Shown here piece after piece: positions 46,823 through 56,959 of a DNA stretch of 64,000 nt. Numbering within the stretch: position 1 is the first letter of the stretch; each line of letters opens with the position of its first letter. The position numbers were made by a program, and so were the translations under genes. The stretch comes from Undaria pinnatifida (lineage: Eukaryota > Sar > Phaeophyceae > Laminariales > Alariaceae), in NCBI GenBank assembly GCA_012845835.1, contig JABAKD010000024.1, positions 7,715,103 through 7,779,102 of the forward strand. The letters run 5' to 3'. The notes below the pieces were generated by a model. It was not told the origin of the DNA, ran no database searches, and saw only the letters and a list, made by a program, of their open reading frames with translations.

Positions 46823-47121
46823 TGACGCGTGCAACGATGGAGGTAGCGATTTCTGCCGAAGCACCTTCTGCACGACGGGGTTCCTTAACCTATTAATACT
46901 ATTAACACTATTAATCCTATTAACACTACTAACAAAACCGTCGGGATGCCATTCTTGTTTCGCAATGTGAATAAGTTTTATGCCTAGGCTATGTTATTTG
47001 GCTTTGTTCAGCACTTCCAGTTTACTCGAAATACGGTTTTGGGTGAGACATGTACAGCTCCTCGAGTGGTTAAGAGCCTCAGCAAAAAAACGGTACACCT
47101 TTTCCGTAGCATATGTTACGT
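46823..47121. mobile_element. MITE-D copy
   Basis: Starts GCGTGCAACGATGGAGGTAG, contains GGGGTTCCTTAACC and CCTAGGCTATG, and ends GGTACACCTTTTCCGTAGCA. There is a small (ATTAAC/CTATTA) expansion near 46890-46932. Confidence 0.55.
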
Positions 47122-47342
47122 TCATAGTTTTTTTAATGGAAATGGTGCCCTTCGCTGTCGTGAATCCTGTACCTCTGTTCGTCTGCTCGTACCATATCGG
47201 ATCGGCAGAGACTACTACGCCGAGTTTACTCGGCGAGCTCTTGCCAATTGTGGAAGCCCAGCTGAAGCAGAAAACGGCATCCAGAAGGTCAGTGAATGGA
47301 GAATGTGCACTTGGCGCGCACGCACTAGAACATCGAATGCAA

Positions 47343-47575
47343 GTAAATGTGCATGTTAATCAACAGATAGGAGGCGGCGAGTCAACTGCCTTTTCGGCTG
47401 TCTGTTGCTGGTACCGTTGTGCAGCTTCAACGGACACGTGGGTACTGGTATAGGAGTACACGTAAACCTGCATGGTAATCAACAGACAGAAGGCGGCGAG
47501 TCAACTGCCTTTTCAGCAAGATATATGTTGCTGGTACCGTTGTGCAGCTAACGGACACGTGGGTACTAGTACACG
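47343..47575 (+). repeat. Tandem duplication, ~115-bp unit x2
   Basis: Two near-identical copies from GCATG(G)TTAATCAACAGA through GGCGGCGAGTCAACTGCC and GCTGGTACCGTTGTGCAGC to GGACACGTGGGTACTAG, starting near 47355 and 47470. Confidence 0.8.
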
Positions 47576-48472
47576 AATATTCAACCTGAATTCAAGTCAA
47601 GAAGGGCTTTGAAATGATAAAGAAGAAGCAGGCTCATTACAGCACGTCGTGCCAGACGTCTTCCTTGCCAGCCTCGGCACGAGCACATGGGACGCATTCG
47701 GAGTTGCATCAAAACGCTCCAGCAGTAAACCGAGATACCTGCCTAACGACGTCGTAACCAGCGTATTGAGCCTTCAGTAAACCATAGAGCACCTTGTGTA
47801 ACAATCCCCTGTCGCTTCCAACGACCCAGCGAGTAATTGCAACGACGCACGCCTCGTTCGCAACGAGCACTTGTATCCGAACGAACCGAGCGATAGAAAC
47901 AGCCAGCTCACGCGTTCTACGACAAGGACATGCTCCGCATTGGAGAAGAATCTACGATAAACATATTAAGGTATACCATTTTTTTGCATAAATATTGTCA
48001 GAATGAAGGGGCTCCTTAACCCATTTTCGTCGGAATGACGTTTTTTTGTTTAAAGATGTTGCTTCTTTGTATACCCCTAGGCTATATGATGGATTTGTTC
48101 ATCGGGTTGATTTTTCACAGTCTACTATAAAAATAAGTCACTTTTGGGGTACGATACATATTAAAGAGTAGGCTATCAAGCCAACAACCTTGCAGGGCAA
48201 AAAAGGAAGAAAAAAAAATGGTGAACCCTCTACCGTACTATTAGTAGTATTAACATCAGTAGGGTGCGTCTCTACCTCACCAAAATCCAGAGCTTGGTAG
48301 AACACTATGCGCTTCGCCCGATGCACAAACCTATGGCCGTGTATGTGTAAAAATGTTTACAGTGAAAAATAATTGGGATTATTCCGCGTGATCGGGTAGT
48401 TCTTCGTCTAATTAGTGCAATTAGTGTAATTGGGAAGCCTCGTTAATCACAAGCGTTTTGGCCCTATAATGG
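47576..48472. other. Gene-free stretch
   Basis: I recognise no gene. 47965-48125 is a partial MITE-D (GGGGCTCCTTAACCC, CCTAGGCTATATG). The rest has no repeat or motif I can name. Confidence 0.4.
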
Positions 48473-48650
48473 CAGGGCTTTCCTTCTCGCAGTTCGGACC
48501 GTGTCAGGATGACTCGGCCCGACCCGAAAATCTCCTGGCGCGACCCGACCCGACCCGACCCGTGATTTTACGAACACCTCCTGACCCGAACCGACTCCAC
48601 CCGTGTTTTGTTTTTACGTCGGGTCGAGCCATGATCCGTGAAAAGCCCTG
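48473..48650. mobile_element. hAT-like element with GACCC core
   Basis: CAGGGCTTTCC at the left and CCGTGAAAAGCCCTG at the right, with a core of CGACCCGACCCGACCC. It lies ~100 bp upstream of the first placed thioesterase exon. Confidence 0.6.
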
Positions 48651-48746
48651 AAAAACACCATCTCTATCGTGACAAACACCAGCTTGGGACGTTATTATTA
48701 ATCTTGATTCGTCATCGTGAATTATACCGTCACCGTTTTTGCTCAG

Positions 48747-51700
48747 AACGCTACGCACTGCGTCGAGCACGAACAGGTCGCCAAGTGGCGAACCTGGGTC
48801 GATCTCACGCACCGAGTACCCGGCGCATCAGCGCGCTTGTTCTGCTGTCCCTGGGCTGGAGGCAACAGCCTCGCCTTTCAATCCTGGCCTGAGCGACTAC
48901 CTGGAGTGGAAGTGGTGCCCATCCTTTTCCCAGGAAGACTCACGTAGGTTCAACTAGGGAGACGTGGTCTTCGATAGGGGCCGACCCAAAAAAACATCTG
49001 ACCGATGAAACATGGTGCCGCTACGCTCAACTGGTGTACTGAACGTCATCTGTAATTTCTACGTGTGCGTCACTATAATATTATGCTTATTTGGCATCTG
49101 TTTCTTCGTGTGTACACATCACGTGCAAACGCTGTATGAAGACGGGGCCGCGAACGTACCCTCACCAGCAGCCGACAAAACTAATGATGGTGCTTGAGGC
49201 GTTCTGCGGACTGCATCTCCATATCCTCGCTCACGAAGACGTCCCGCTCTTTGCCAGCCGTCTCCCCGAAGCTCAAGCACGAAAAAAAAATAACCCACAG
49301 AACTATCCCATAATTAAATGACAGTACTTAATTACTTAATTACATATTCAATTATGTTACGTTTCATTACGCCGCCGCCCTTACAATTATTATCTACATG
49401 TGTGCATACTACGCACGAACGATCTATGCGAAGGCGGGCCTACGAAGACGCTCTCACCAGCATTCCCGACATCGTGACCATGGTGGTCGAGGCGCTCTGC
49501 GGACTGCATCTCCTCACGCACGACAACATCCCGGTATTTGCATTCGGCCACGAGCTCGGGGCGTTAGTGGCCTTCGAAACATGCAGAAAAGTGCAAAACG
49601 ATTGTCCCGTCAAGGGCCTCTTCGTGTCTGGCATGAGCTGTCCTCAGGTGCGGGGGGAGGGATGTAAACATTGTATCTACCATGCATGGTTGTGACCCGT
49701 AGGACCATAAACCCTTGCGTACCTACGGTGCCGAGACGGAGCACGTCGGGCTGACACCGACAGGCAGGCGCCTTCTCATACATACATACGTTACGTTTTT
49801 GATTTGTTGCGTGCAGGGCAAGAACTTTGAATACGCAGGGGGATATTTTGTGTGTCGAACCGTTAGTGAAAAGGCTGGATAGCGTGATGGACTTTTCTTC
49901 GCAGGGCAAACGTTTCGCTGTTGTTGTGTTCGTCTATTTCGAGCGAATGAAAGTTTATAGTTTACATGGCGCTCAAAAATAGTGCTCCCGTTCGAGGTTG
50001 CTGAAGTCGGATTAGGCTATACGTCCACGGCCGCCGGCCGAAAATAACGCAGACAAGTTGACGAGAGAAGGGGTTACTATCCTGCCGTGCGGATGCCTAG
50101 CGGCAGCTTTTTTTTCATCATCGCTTTTTACTTTCCAGCTCAACTCGTAAGCGTATTTACCCTCAGCGACCTTCTGGATAGGCCGTGGTCACAGGTGTCT
50201 TCCCTTCTCCCCCGTGGTACGAGACTTCACTGTTATCGCTACACTTTAATTGAACCCCCCATTCTCTTGTATCAACTGCATGCAGAGGGCGCATAAACGG
50301 GAGAAGATGTCTACCCTCTGCCAGGCATCTCCGAGCGGGGAAATTCTTCACGCCAAAAACTCTGAGGCACGTTCAATCTGCTAGTAGTAAGGACGCATGT
50401 TACGCTAGAGGTGCACCATTTTTTTCCTGGGGCTCATAACCACTTGAGGAGCTCTAAACTAATAATAGTATACCTCACCTAAAAGACGAATTGGGAGAAA
50501 CTTAAATGGTGCTCCCCGATGAAGGATGGACACTCCCATGGCCTACGTAAAAAAGAACGCATTTCCGACGATTTCGGGTTAAAAGAGGGTTAAGGAGCCC
50601 CGTCATTCAGATTTGTTTTTGGCCAAAAGTGCCACCTCCATCGTAGCACGCGGTTAGGGACGGAACGGAGCCGGGTTGAAGCTTAACTAAAACCTTCAAC
50701 GTGTTGCGCGTCTGTAGTATTTATGGTGGTTGTAAGAATAGATAATTTTTAATTGCAAGATTACTGAGCTGGAAGATCGAGGATTTCGTCGAAACTTGTA
50801 TTTGCCAGCTGCACGTATGCCGCACGCAAAAGAACGTTGTATGATGTTGTGTTACGTGTCAAACAGACCGTATTGTATATGATTGAGTGTCGAAGCATCC
50901 CGCGCAAGGGGTGAAGCAGAAGTTTCTGAGGACTTTCTGAGCTCCTACCATGAGGAGCTAGCTCAATATCAGCATCAACCGAAATATGACATCGAAGGCG
51001 TTCGTTCGCGGGACTCGACCAACGTTTCTTCGCTTTAGTCCTAAAAACAACCATTGTACTCGTAAAAACATCATACTGACCGACAGTTACACACTTGAGA
51101 AGCTCAACCGGTCAGGTATACCTTTTTTTGACTAAAAAACTGCAACCCGTACCGTGGAACAACTCTGTCATCCTCCATGGGGGCCATACGTCTTGCCAAG
51201 ATATTTAAACACCATGGTAGAGGTCCATAACCATCTTGACACAATGAAAACATTTGATACATCCGTCGCTATCTTGGCCAATCATTAACATGTTGACAAC
51301 CTTGGCGAAATGTTGACATGTGAAAACATGAGCGGGGGAGATTGAAACATTGTTTTCACAGACATCTTGACACTTCCATCACAGCCTTGGCGAAATATTA
51401 ATGGGGGATATCCCAAACCGTCTTGACCCTGTCTTGACCATCGCAGCCTTGGCGAAACATTAACGAGGGATATCCAAAACCATCTTAACCATGTCTCGAC
51501 ATGTCCATCACAATCTTAACGAAGCATATTCACGACCTCGACGAAGCAGTAACACGCACACACCCTCGGCAAAAAAACATGAACATATATCTGTTGAAGC
51601 AGTTCGAGGAGGCAATGCTGAGGAGGGGAGGAGTGCCACCGGAGTTGCACGAGAACAAAGACCTCATGGGAATATTTACACCTCTTTGGTTCGCGGACCT

Positions 51701-53840
51701 CAGGTAAGGCACTGCAGCATGGATGGACCTTCATGCGGGGAGAAGTGACTTATTGATAGGGCACGATAGGGCACGTGCGATTCATGCTACGACAGAGGTA
51801 GCAGTTTTTGTCTGAAATGGTTTCTGAATGACGGTGCTGCTTGACCAAAAAAATTGTCGGAAGTCGTAAGCGACCGTTTTACATTATTCTCGTTGTATAG
51901 CCAGCCCACGGGAAAGTTTCATTCGGTACTGTAGCAGTTTTTACGAAGTATATTTCTCCAAATCAGTTTTTGGGTTAAGAAGGACATGTCTTAAGCTCCG
52001 AAAGTGAGGGGTAGTGTTGAGAAAAAAAAGTGGTGCACCTCTATCGTAGCACGCGTCGTGCCACGATACCATAGGGGACCAAGGCTTCGCCACCGGGTTT
52101 GAGCCACTCGCACGAGCGACTACATATCTCACGCACATAAGGACTTTAGGTTTTTTTTTTTGCATAGGGCACCTCTTACCATTGCATTTCGAATCCATAT
52201 CGCAAAGTTGTAAAAACACGCTTTTTTTTTTTTTTTTTTTTATCCTCCGGCGGATGGGGAAAAAAAAAGCTTTAGCTAACCACACTTCCGCGTATTTTCA
52301 TGTAAAAACACGCTTTTACAACCGGAAATCCTTTTCGGGGACAAACTTACTCGTTAAGTTAGTATAGGGAGGGATTTTGGGGGCTCTAAAAGGGTTGAGA
52401 CCGCAAAAAAAACTGGAGGGTTTTCACTCGCGCGAGCGACCACCGAGCCACTCCAAGAACAAAAAAAAAAAGGGGGGGATCCCGTCTATCAAAGCGTTGA
52501 GCAGGGGTGCACTTCATAGGTTCAAACGGTTTATGACTGACGGGATTTCTTAACTAACGATATTGCACCACCCAAAACCTCTGGAGTATCGCATGTCGGT
52601 ACTTTTACTATATACTCTACAACAATATTAGTCATTCAATATCTACAGTAGACCATGCTTTTTTTTTTCGTACGGTTCACTTGTCACGTAAGCTCAAAGG
52701 TCTCAGTTTTGTATGGCCTGTACTAAAGCGCAGAGCTCCAGTAGTGAAGAGCCACACAAAAATCAGGCGCACCCCCCCACCGTACTACTATTAGCATCAA
52801 AGATATCGGTTGGGAGTCTTACTACGGTTGCCCCCCCAACTTTTCTTTAACGAAAACGCCTGTTTCGAAACCAACTCCCGGCCGTATGTATCTTCTGAAA
52901 TACGGCGCCCCCTGCCACCCCGACGTCATCGTTCGATAGCCCTTTGCAAACAAGAATATACACGAAGGTGTTATTTCCATCGCATCCTTTCTGGTGTCGA
53001 GCAGGCGTGAAACGTTCGTTAAAGAATATCGCTGGTTTTGGGGGGGGGGTGTACCGTAGAATCAGTTTTGGCGGCACGCTTGACATTCGACGGGCACCCG
53101 TCAAGGACCTCTCCATACAAAAACCAGTATATTACGTGTAAAGAGGCCTTGACGGGACAAAACCAGACCGTCAACCGACATATTTGAGTAGCATGCCGCG
53201 AGTATACATTAGGCAGCGCATATTGAAGCGAGTCTGCCGTGACGCTACTATGATGAATTACGGACTTTATGGAGAAGTCCACTGCCAATCGATGTTTGAA
53301 ATTCCAAGCCCTTGTTTCCGACTCGCGCGCACTCATTTCCTTGGCGTGATTATACAGTGCGGTTCGATGTTCGTCTGGTTTCCGACCCGCTCTCTCACTC
53401 ATTTCATCTGCGTGCCTATGCATTGCGGTTCGATGTTGTTCGTAATTCTAGATCCGTATTTTTTCCGACCCGCACTCAACCCCTCGTGCCTATACAGTGC
53501 GGTGGACTCGTACGAATACCTAAACGGCACGCCGCTGGAGTGCCCAATCTATAGTTTCGGGGGGATACACGACGGCGAGCTGGACATCGGCGCTTGGGCC
53601 ATGGAGACCTTGTCGGACAAGAGCGAAAGCGTGCGGTATCCAGGGTGTGGCTTCTACTTGCTGGACCCGGACAACGAGGTGCTATATCCCCAGAGAGCAG
53701 TACCACTCCCACTGCTACTGCACACGGGGGCCGCGGTAGGGGTGGCCGCTTTCGAAAGCAACTACAGGCTGGTTCAAGTTAAAAGCCCGAAATATATTCA
53801 CCGGAGAAAGTACACGCCGTTTTTTCGATTCAGATCGTGA
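48747..53840 (+). CDS. Type II thioesterase-like alpha/beta hydrolase, catalytic residues substituted
   Basis: Family role: hydrolysis of acyl groups from acyl-carrier proteins of polyketide, peptide or fatty-acid synthases. Exons: 48747-48943 (LFCCPWAGGNSLAFQSWPER, VEVVPILFPGR), 49434-49647 (SIPDIVTMVVEALCG .. PVFAFGHELGALVAFE .. GLFVSGMSCPQ), 51603-51703 (FEEAMLRRGGVPPELHEN .. WFADL) and 53498 onward (AVDSYEYLNGTPLECPIYSF, GGIHDGELDIGAW, RYPGCGFYLL). Junction phases agree (2, 0, 2). The fold motifs are clear, but the nucleophile elbow GHSxG is GHELG and the histidine motif PGGHFxL is PGCGFYL; an Asp in GGIHD may be kept. I infer a non-hydrolytic pseudoenzyme or a dying gene. The first exon(s) were not found, and a ~10-residue gap before FEEAM suggests a missed short exon. 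The end is uncertain: either a donor at 53674 (GAG then GTGCTA) or read-through into MITE-E to TGA at 53838. Confidence 0.8.
49100..49265 (+). pseudogene. Decayed copy of the thioesterase nucleophile-elbow exon
   Basis: GTGTACACATCACGTGCAAACG .. GGTGCTTGAGGCGTTCTGCG .. GACTGCATCTCCATATCCTC aligns with GTGCATACTACGCACGAACG .. GGTGGTCGAGGCGCTCTGCG .. GACTGCATCTCCTCACGCAC at 49400-49560. It encodes MMVLEAFCGLHLHILAHED against MVVEALCGLHLLTHDN, then diverges (LFASRLPEAQ) exactly where the elbow should be, and reaches no usable donor. Homology extends into the intron before the acceptor, so the duplication covered the intron end and the exon. Confidence 0.85.
49700..50390. other. Thioesterase intron with repeats
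   Basis: The intron runs from 49648. CCCTTGCGTACCTACGGTGCCGAGACGGAGC near 49710 resembles CCCTCGCATCCCTACTATGCCGGGACGGAGC at 28100. A reversed second-subfamily SINE fragment lies at about 50130-50230 (TACCCTCAGCGACCTTCTGG, GGCCGTGGTCACAGGTGTC). Confidence 0.45.
50394..50653. mobile_element. MITE-D copy, near full length (~260 bp)
   Basis: Starts GTTACGCTAGAGGTGCACC and ends GTGCCACCTCCATCGTAGCA, forming inverted repeats. The interior has GGGCTCATAACC, TTGAGGAGCTCT, CCGACGATTTCGGGTTAA and AGGAGCCCCGTCATTCAGA. It lies in a thioesterase intron. Confidence 0.75.
51225..51545 (+). repeat. Imperfect ~70-bp tandem repeats before thioesterase exon 51603
   Basis: Phrases CATCTTGAC, TCCATCACA.CCTTGGCG, AAATATTAA and GGGGGATATCC recur four to five times with gradual divergence. 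The array ends about 60 bases before the inferred exon start and lies wholly in the intron. Confidence 0.65.
51775..52490. mobile_element. MITE-D, retroposon and MITE-C remnants in thioesterase intron
   Basis: 51778-52062 is a MITE-D (TGCTACGACAGAGGTAGCAG to GGTGCACCTCTATCGTAGCA). 52208-52300 is a reversed A-tailed retroposon fragment (T20 then ATCCTCCGGCGGATGGGG). 52318-52402 is a reversed MITE-C (CAACCGGAAATCC to CTCTAAAAGGGTTGAG). Confidence 0.6.
53270..53497 (+). repeat. Tandem repeats carrying the acceptor of the last thioesterase exon
   Basis: CAATCGATGTTTGAAATTCC, ATACAGTGCGGTTCGATGTTC, TGCATTGCGGTTCGATGTTG and finally ATACAGTGCGGTGGACTCGT (the true acceptor and exon start at 53498) follow one another at 60-75-bp spacing, each followed by TTTCCGACYCGC..CTCACT/CAAC. 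The intron end and first exon bases have thus been copied at least twice. Confidence 0.75.
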
Positions 53841-53985
53841 AATTTCCACCCGTCTTCTATGTGCCGTTGCGAAGACCTCACCTACCTGTCGTTCTTTTTT
53901 GTTTTGCCTGACTTTTCGTCAGTTTAGATTTTTTGGAAAATTGTGGAGGAGAGAATTTCTGGGTTTTAACTTGAACCAGCCTGTA
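53763..53985. mobile_element. MITE-E, Tc1/mariner-like, at the 3' end of the thioesterase
   Basis: Inverted termini CAGGCTGGTTCAAGTTAAAA and TTTTAACTTGAACCAGCCTG are flanked by TA on both sides. The open frame of the last thioesterase exon runs into it, so if no intron precedes it the last ~25 residues are element-derived. Confidence 0.75.
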
Positions 53986-56950
53986 TTTAAAGTCCACGGA
54001 CTGCTGCTCTTAACAGCAGCCCATACGCCATTTCACTAACCTCAACTGTTAGAGATGTTAGGTGGCAGTAATCGTTATGTCGTTACTTGATAACACTTAA
54101 AGTCATGTGGTATACATTGCAAGTTGCTAGTACGACAGACAGTTGGCAGAGTTGTCGTTGATCGATACAGCACGTAGCAAGCACAAATGGGATCCGATCC
54201 GGACGGGATGAGGGTAGAGGTGTTGGCCAATAAAAACGGACGTGTGGTCGTCTACTGAGCACCCCGTTTCAACCGTTTCAACCCAACAAAACGAAAACAA
54301 AATAACAGGGTGCGGAGTCCCTAGGTTGCAGTAAACTGGCGCGCCGTAGGGGCTCGCTTTACAATTCGCTCAAAAATAACGACTGGCTGGCAGGGCCGCG
54401 CTCCTCAAATCACGAATCATCCAATAGGTTATACTATTTTTGACACCCTACTGTTATTGTTTAAAAATAGTGCTGCTCGTTGTATACTTAGGCCATGGTC
54501 CCGAGTGCCAATGAGATATCTCACGGTAGGGGTTGCAGTTGTTATACTAAAGGTTTGTGACCGGTTGAGCTCCTCAGGCGTGGAACTATCGGTTGGTATG
54601 ACAATTTTACGAGAGTGTGTGCTCGGTTTAGGGCTAGCGAATAGAAAACGTTGGTTGGTTGAGTGTGTTTTTTTTTTTTGCTTTTTTGGGCGCGAACGAA
54701 CGTCTTCTTCGAAGTCATTGCCGGCGCAGGAGGAGGCCCCACAAAAAATTCAATACAAGTTTGTTGCACCTAGGTAAACATTACATGATCCACGTTAGGG
54801 AGACAGAAGACAGCAGAAGACGCGTGCTACACGATAGAAGTGCACCACTTTTTTTTTCTAATACTACCCCTCAATATGGGAGCTTAAGACCTTTCCCAAA
54901 AAAATGATTTGGAGAAACCTAAAACTGCTACCGGATGAACGCGTCAATGGTCTAGGTACACACAAGAATCGTGCAAAAAAGTATGGTCTGTTCCCGACGA
55001 TTTTGGTTCAAGGAGCCCCGCCGTCATTCAGAAAAAAAAACGCCAAAAAAAGGTACCAGTGGTATACCTCTATATCGCAGCTTGCGCCAGAGATATTGAT
55101 CTCCTCATGGTAGGAACTCAGAAATTTCTGAGAAACTGCAGCAGCCCTGCCGAGGGATGGCTCCAATCGGGTCATATTTCCATTTTTCTCGAACCCAGTT
55201 TTTGCGTAAGGTGCAGAGCTCCTCCTCAAGTCAAGAACCCCGCAGCAGGGCAAAAATTCAGGTGCACCTCCATCGTAGCACGAGTCTGTAGAGCGCATTT
55301 TGTAAAAGTACTCTTAACACGTCAGCAGTGAGTTTAATACTTTTAGGGGACCCGTCTCGACACTCATCTTTTGCCAGCTGGGCGATACACCGACCGCTCG
55401 TTTTCACCGATGTGCTACCCTTTAAACACATGCGACTCCTATGGATGTTGTCAGGGTAAACACCAGCAACAAAATGTCATCAATCATAATCATGGTAGCT
55501 GTTATACGTACGAACTTTATATCCCAAAGGTAGTACTTGAGGTTCATGTCATGGTGCCAATTTACGTCAAATGTGGCCCAAAAGCATGCTGTATGTATTC
55601 CAGGTGCGCGGTTCCTACTCGATCAATCCTAACAAGGAGTTACCCACATAGAATATTACACTCATACACCCCGCAGCACGCGTGATGGAGGAATCACATG
55701 CAGCCTGCAAAAGATGAGAGCTTCTCGACGAATTTCTCGATCTCACAGCTGAGGTGTGTGTTTAAAAAAAGCACAAAATACTACGTCGTGGCATCACAAC
55801 TGCTGCTGCTGTGTTCCATGTTTTTTTGAGGGTACCGGGTATTTGCTGCGTGGCATACGAGAAGAAAAAACTCCGACTGGGTCAAAAACAGCCTACCTAG
55901 AAAATAACACAAACAAGGTTAAAACTGACCTCAATGCTACCCTTTTGCCTCCGTGCGTTGGTTGGTATTTCTCTCTGGCCGAACTATCGTATACAGGAAA
56001 AAGTTCTTCAGTTCATGCGAGATCGCTTTAAGCGCTGTATCGACGAAGAAAAGCCGGACGAAGAAGCATGGCGCATGTGAGCGGGTTGCCAAATTACGAA
56101 CTCACGCCCAACACATTCCTAGAAACCAGGAAGCCGCCTTCTCCAAATTATTATAGAAATGACCGTGTTGTAGCGTGGCATTTCGGGAATATTGCGTGGC
56201 CCCGGTGTGGTTTCAGCGCTAAAAGAGACGACATTTTGTTTAATACGCCTAAAACTCTACCCTACACCCTAAATCTAACCCCGACCCCTGTTCTACCCGA
56301 ATGAGCGTTGTCCGACGATATTCCGGCAAAAAAAAAAGAAGATAAAATGCATGACCGTATTAAAAATCACGCATACAAAAGAATCCCCGATTTCTATACC
56401 ATACCCCATACGTGTGCGCGGAGTGTAGCGATGTGGAGAACTGTCAGGGTTCCACCACATTCATATGAACCAGGTCTACAAGCAGTTTCTCCAGGCCGAA
56501 ACGGGCGTCGGCAAATTTGTGATATGGTTCTACGCTAATAATTAATGATAAATACATCGAAAACTGTGTGAAGTTAATGTATCTAAATATTGTGATGTCA
56601 TCTAACGCCCAAGCAATAACTTTTAGGAATGTTTACGTGCGGTCGCCATGGTCGATATTGGAACTCATGCTGCCCGAGCGATAATAATATGCCGATCCCA
56701 CCTTCCAATTTTCAGGAGAGAAGGCAACGTGCACGTCGGAGCGCCAAAGGACGACGAAGGTTCGGAATCGAGCGGCTAACGCTGATGCTGTTCGATCGTT
56801 GGCATGCTTTGTTTCTTTTAGAAGCCGTGGCAGGGGGCGGAGAGGGTCACATGTGTGGGTGTGGGTGTAAAAACAAAAAGATAGCTCGTTCCAAGGATTT
56901 TTGTCAATGCGACACTCTCAATTCCTGCCCCTATAGTGACATACATGTAC
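53986..56950. other. Gene-free stretch with MITE-D pieces
   Basis: I recognise no gene. Large MITE-D-like sequence lies at 54819-55086 and 55100-55284 (ends AGAAGTGCACCAC and GGTGCACCTCCATCGTAGCA), a family R copy at 55672-55752 and a degenerate CCCTAAA-like tract at 56250-56285. Frames at 55371-56304 lack motifs. Confidence 0.4.
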
Positions 56951-56959
56951 TGGGTGGCG

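Noticed and set aside
47210-47290. Possible plus-strand exon GELLPIVEAQLKQKTASR ending at CAGAAG/GTCAGTG
   Set aside because: Protein-like helix composition and a fair donor, but no family match and no phase-linked partner; it could be an upstream thioesterase exon but I cannot support it.
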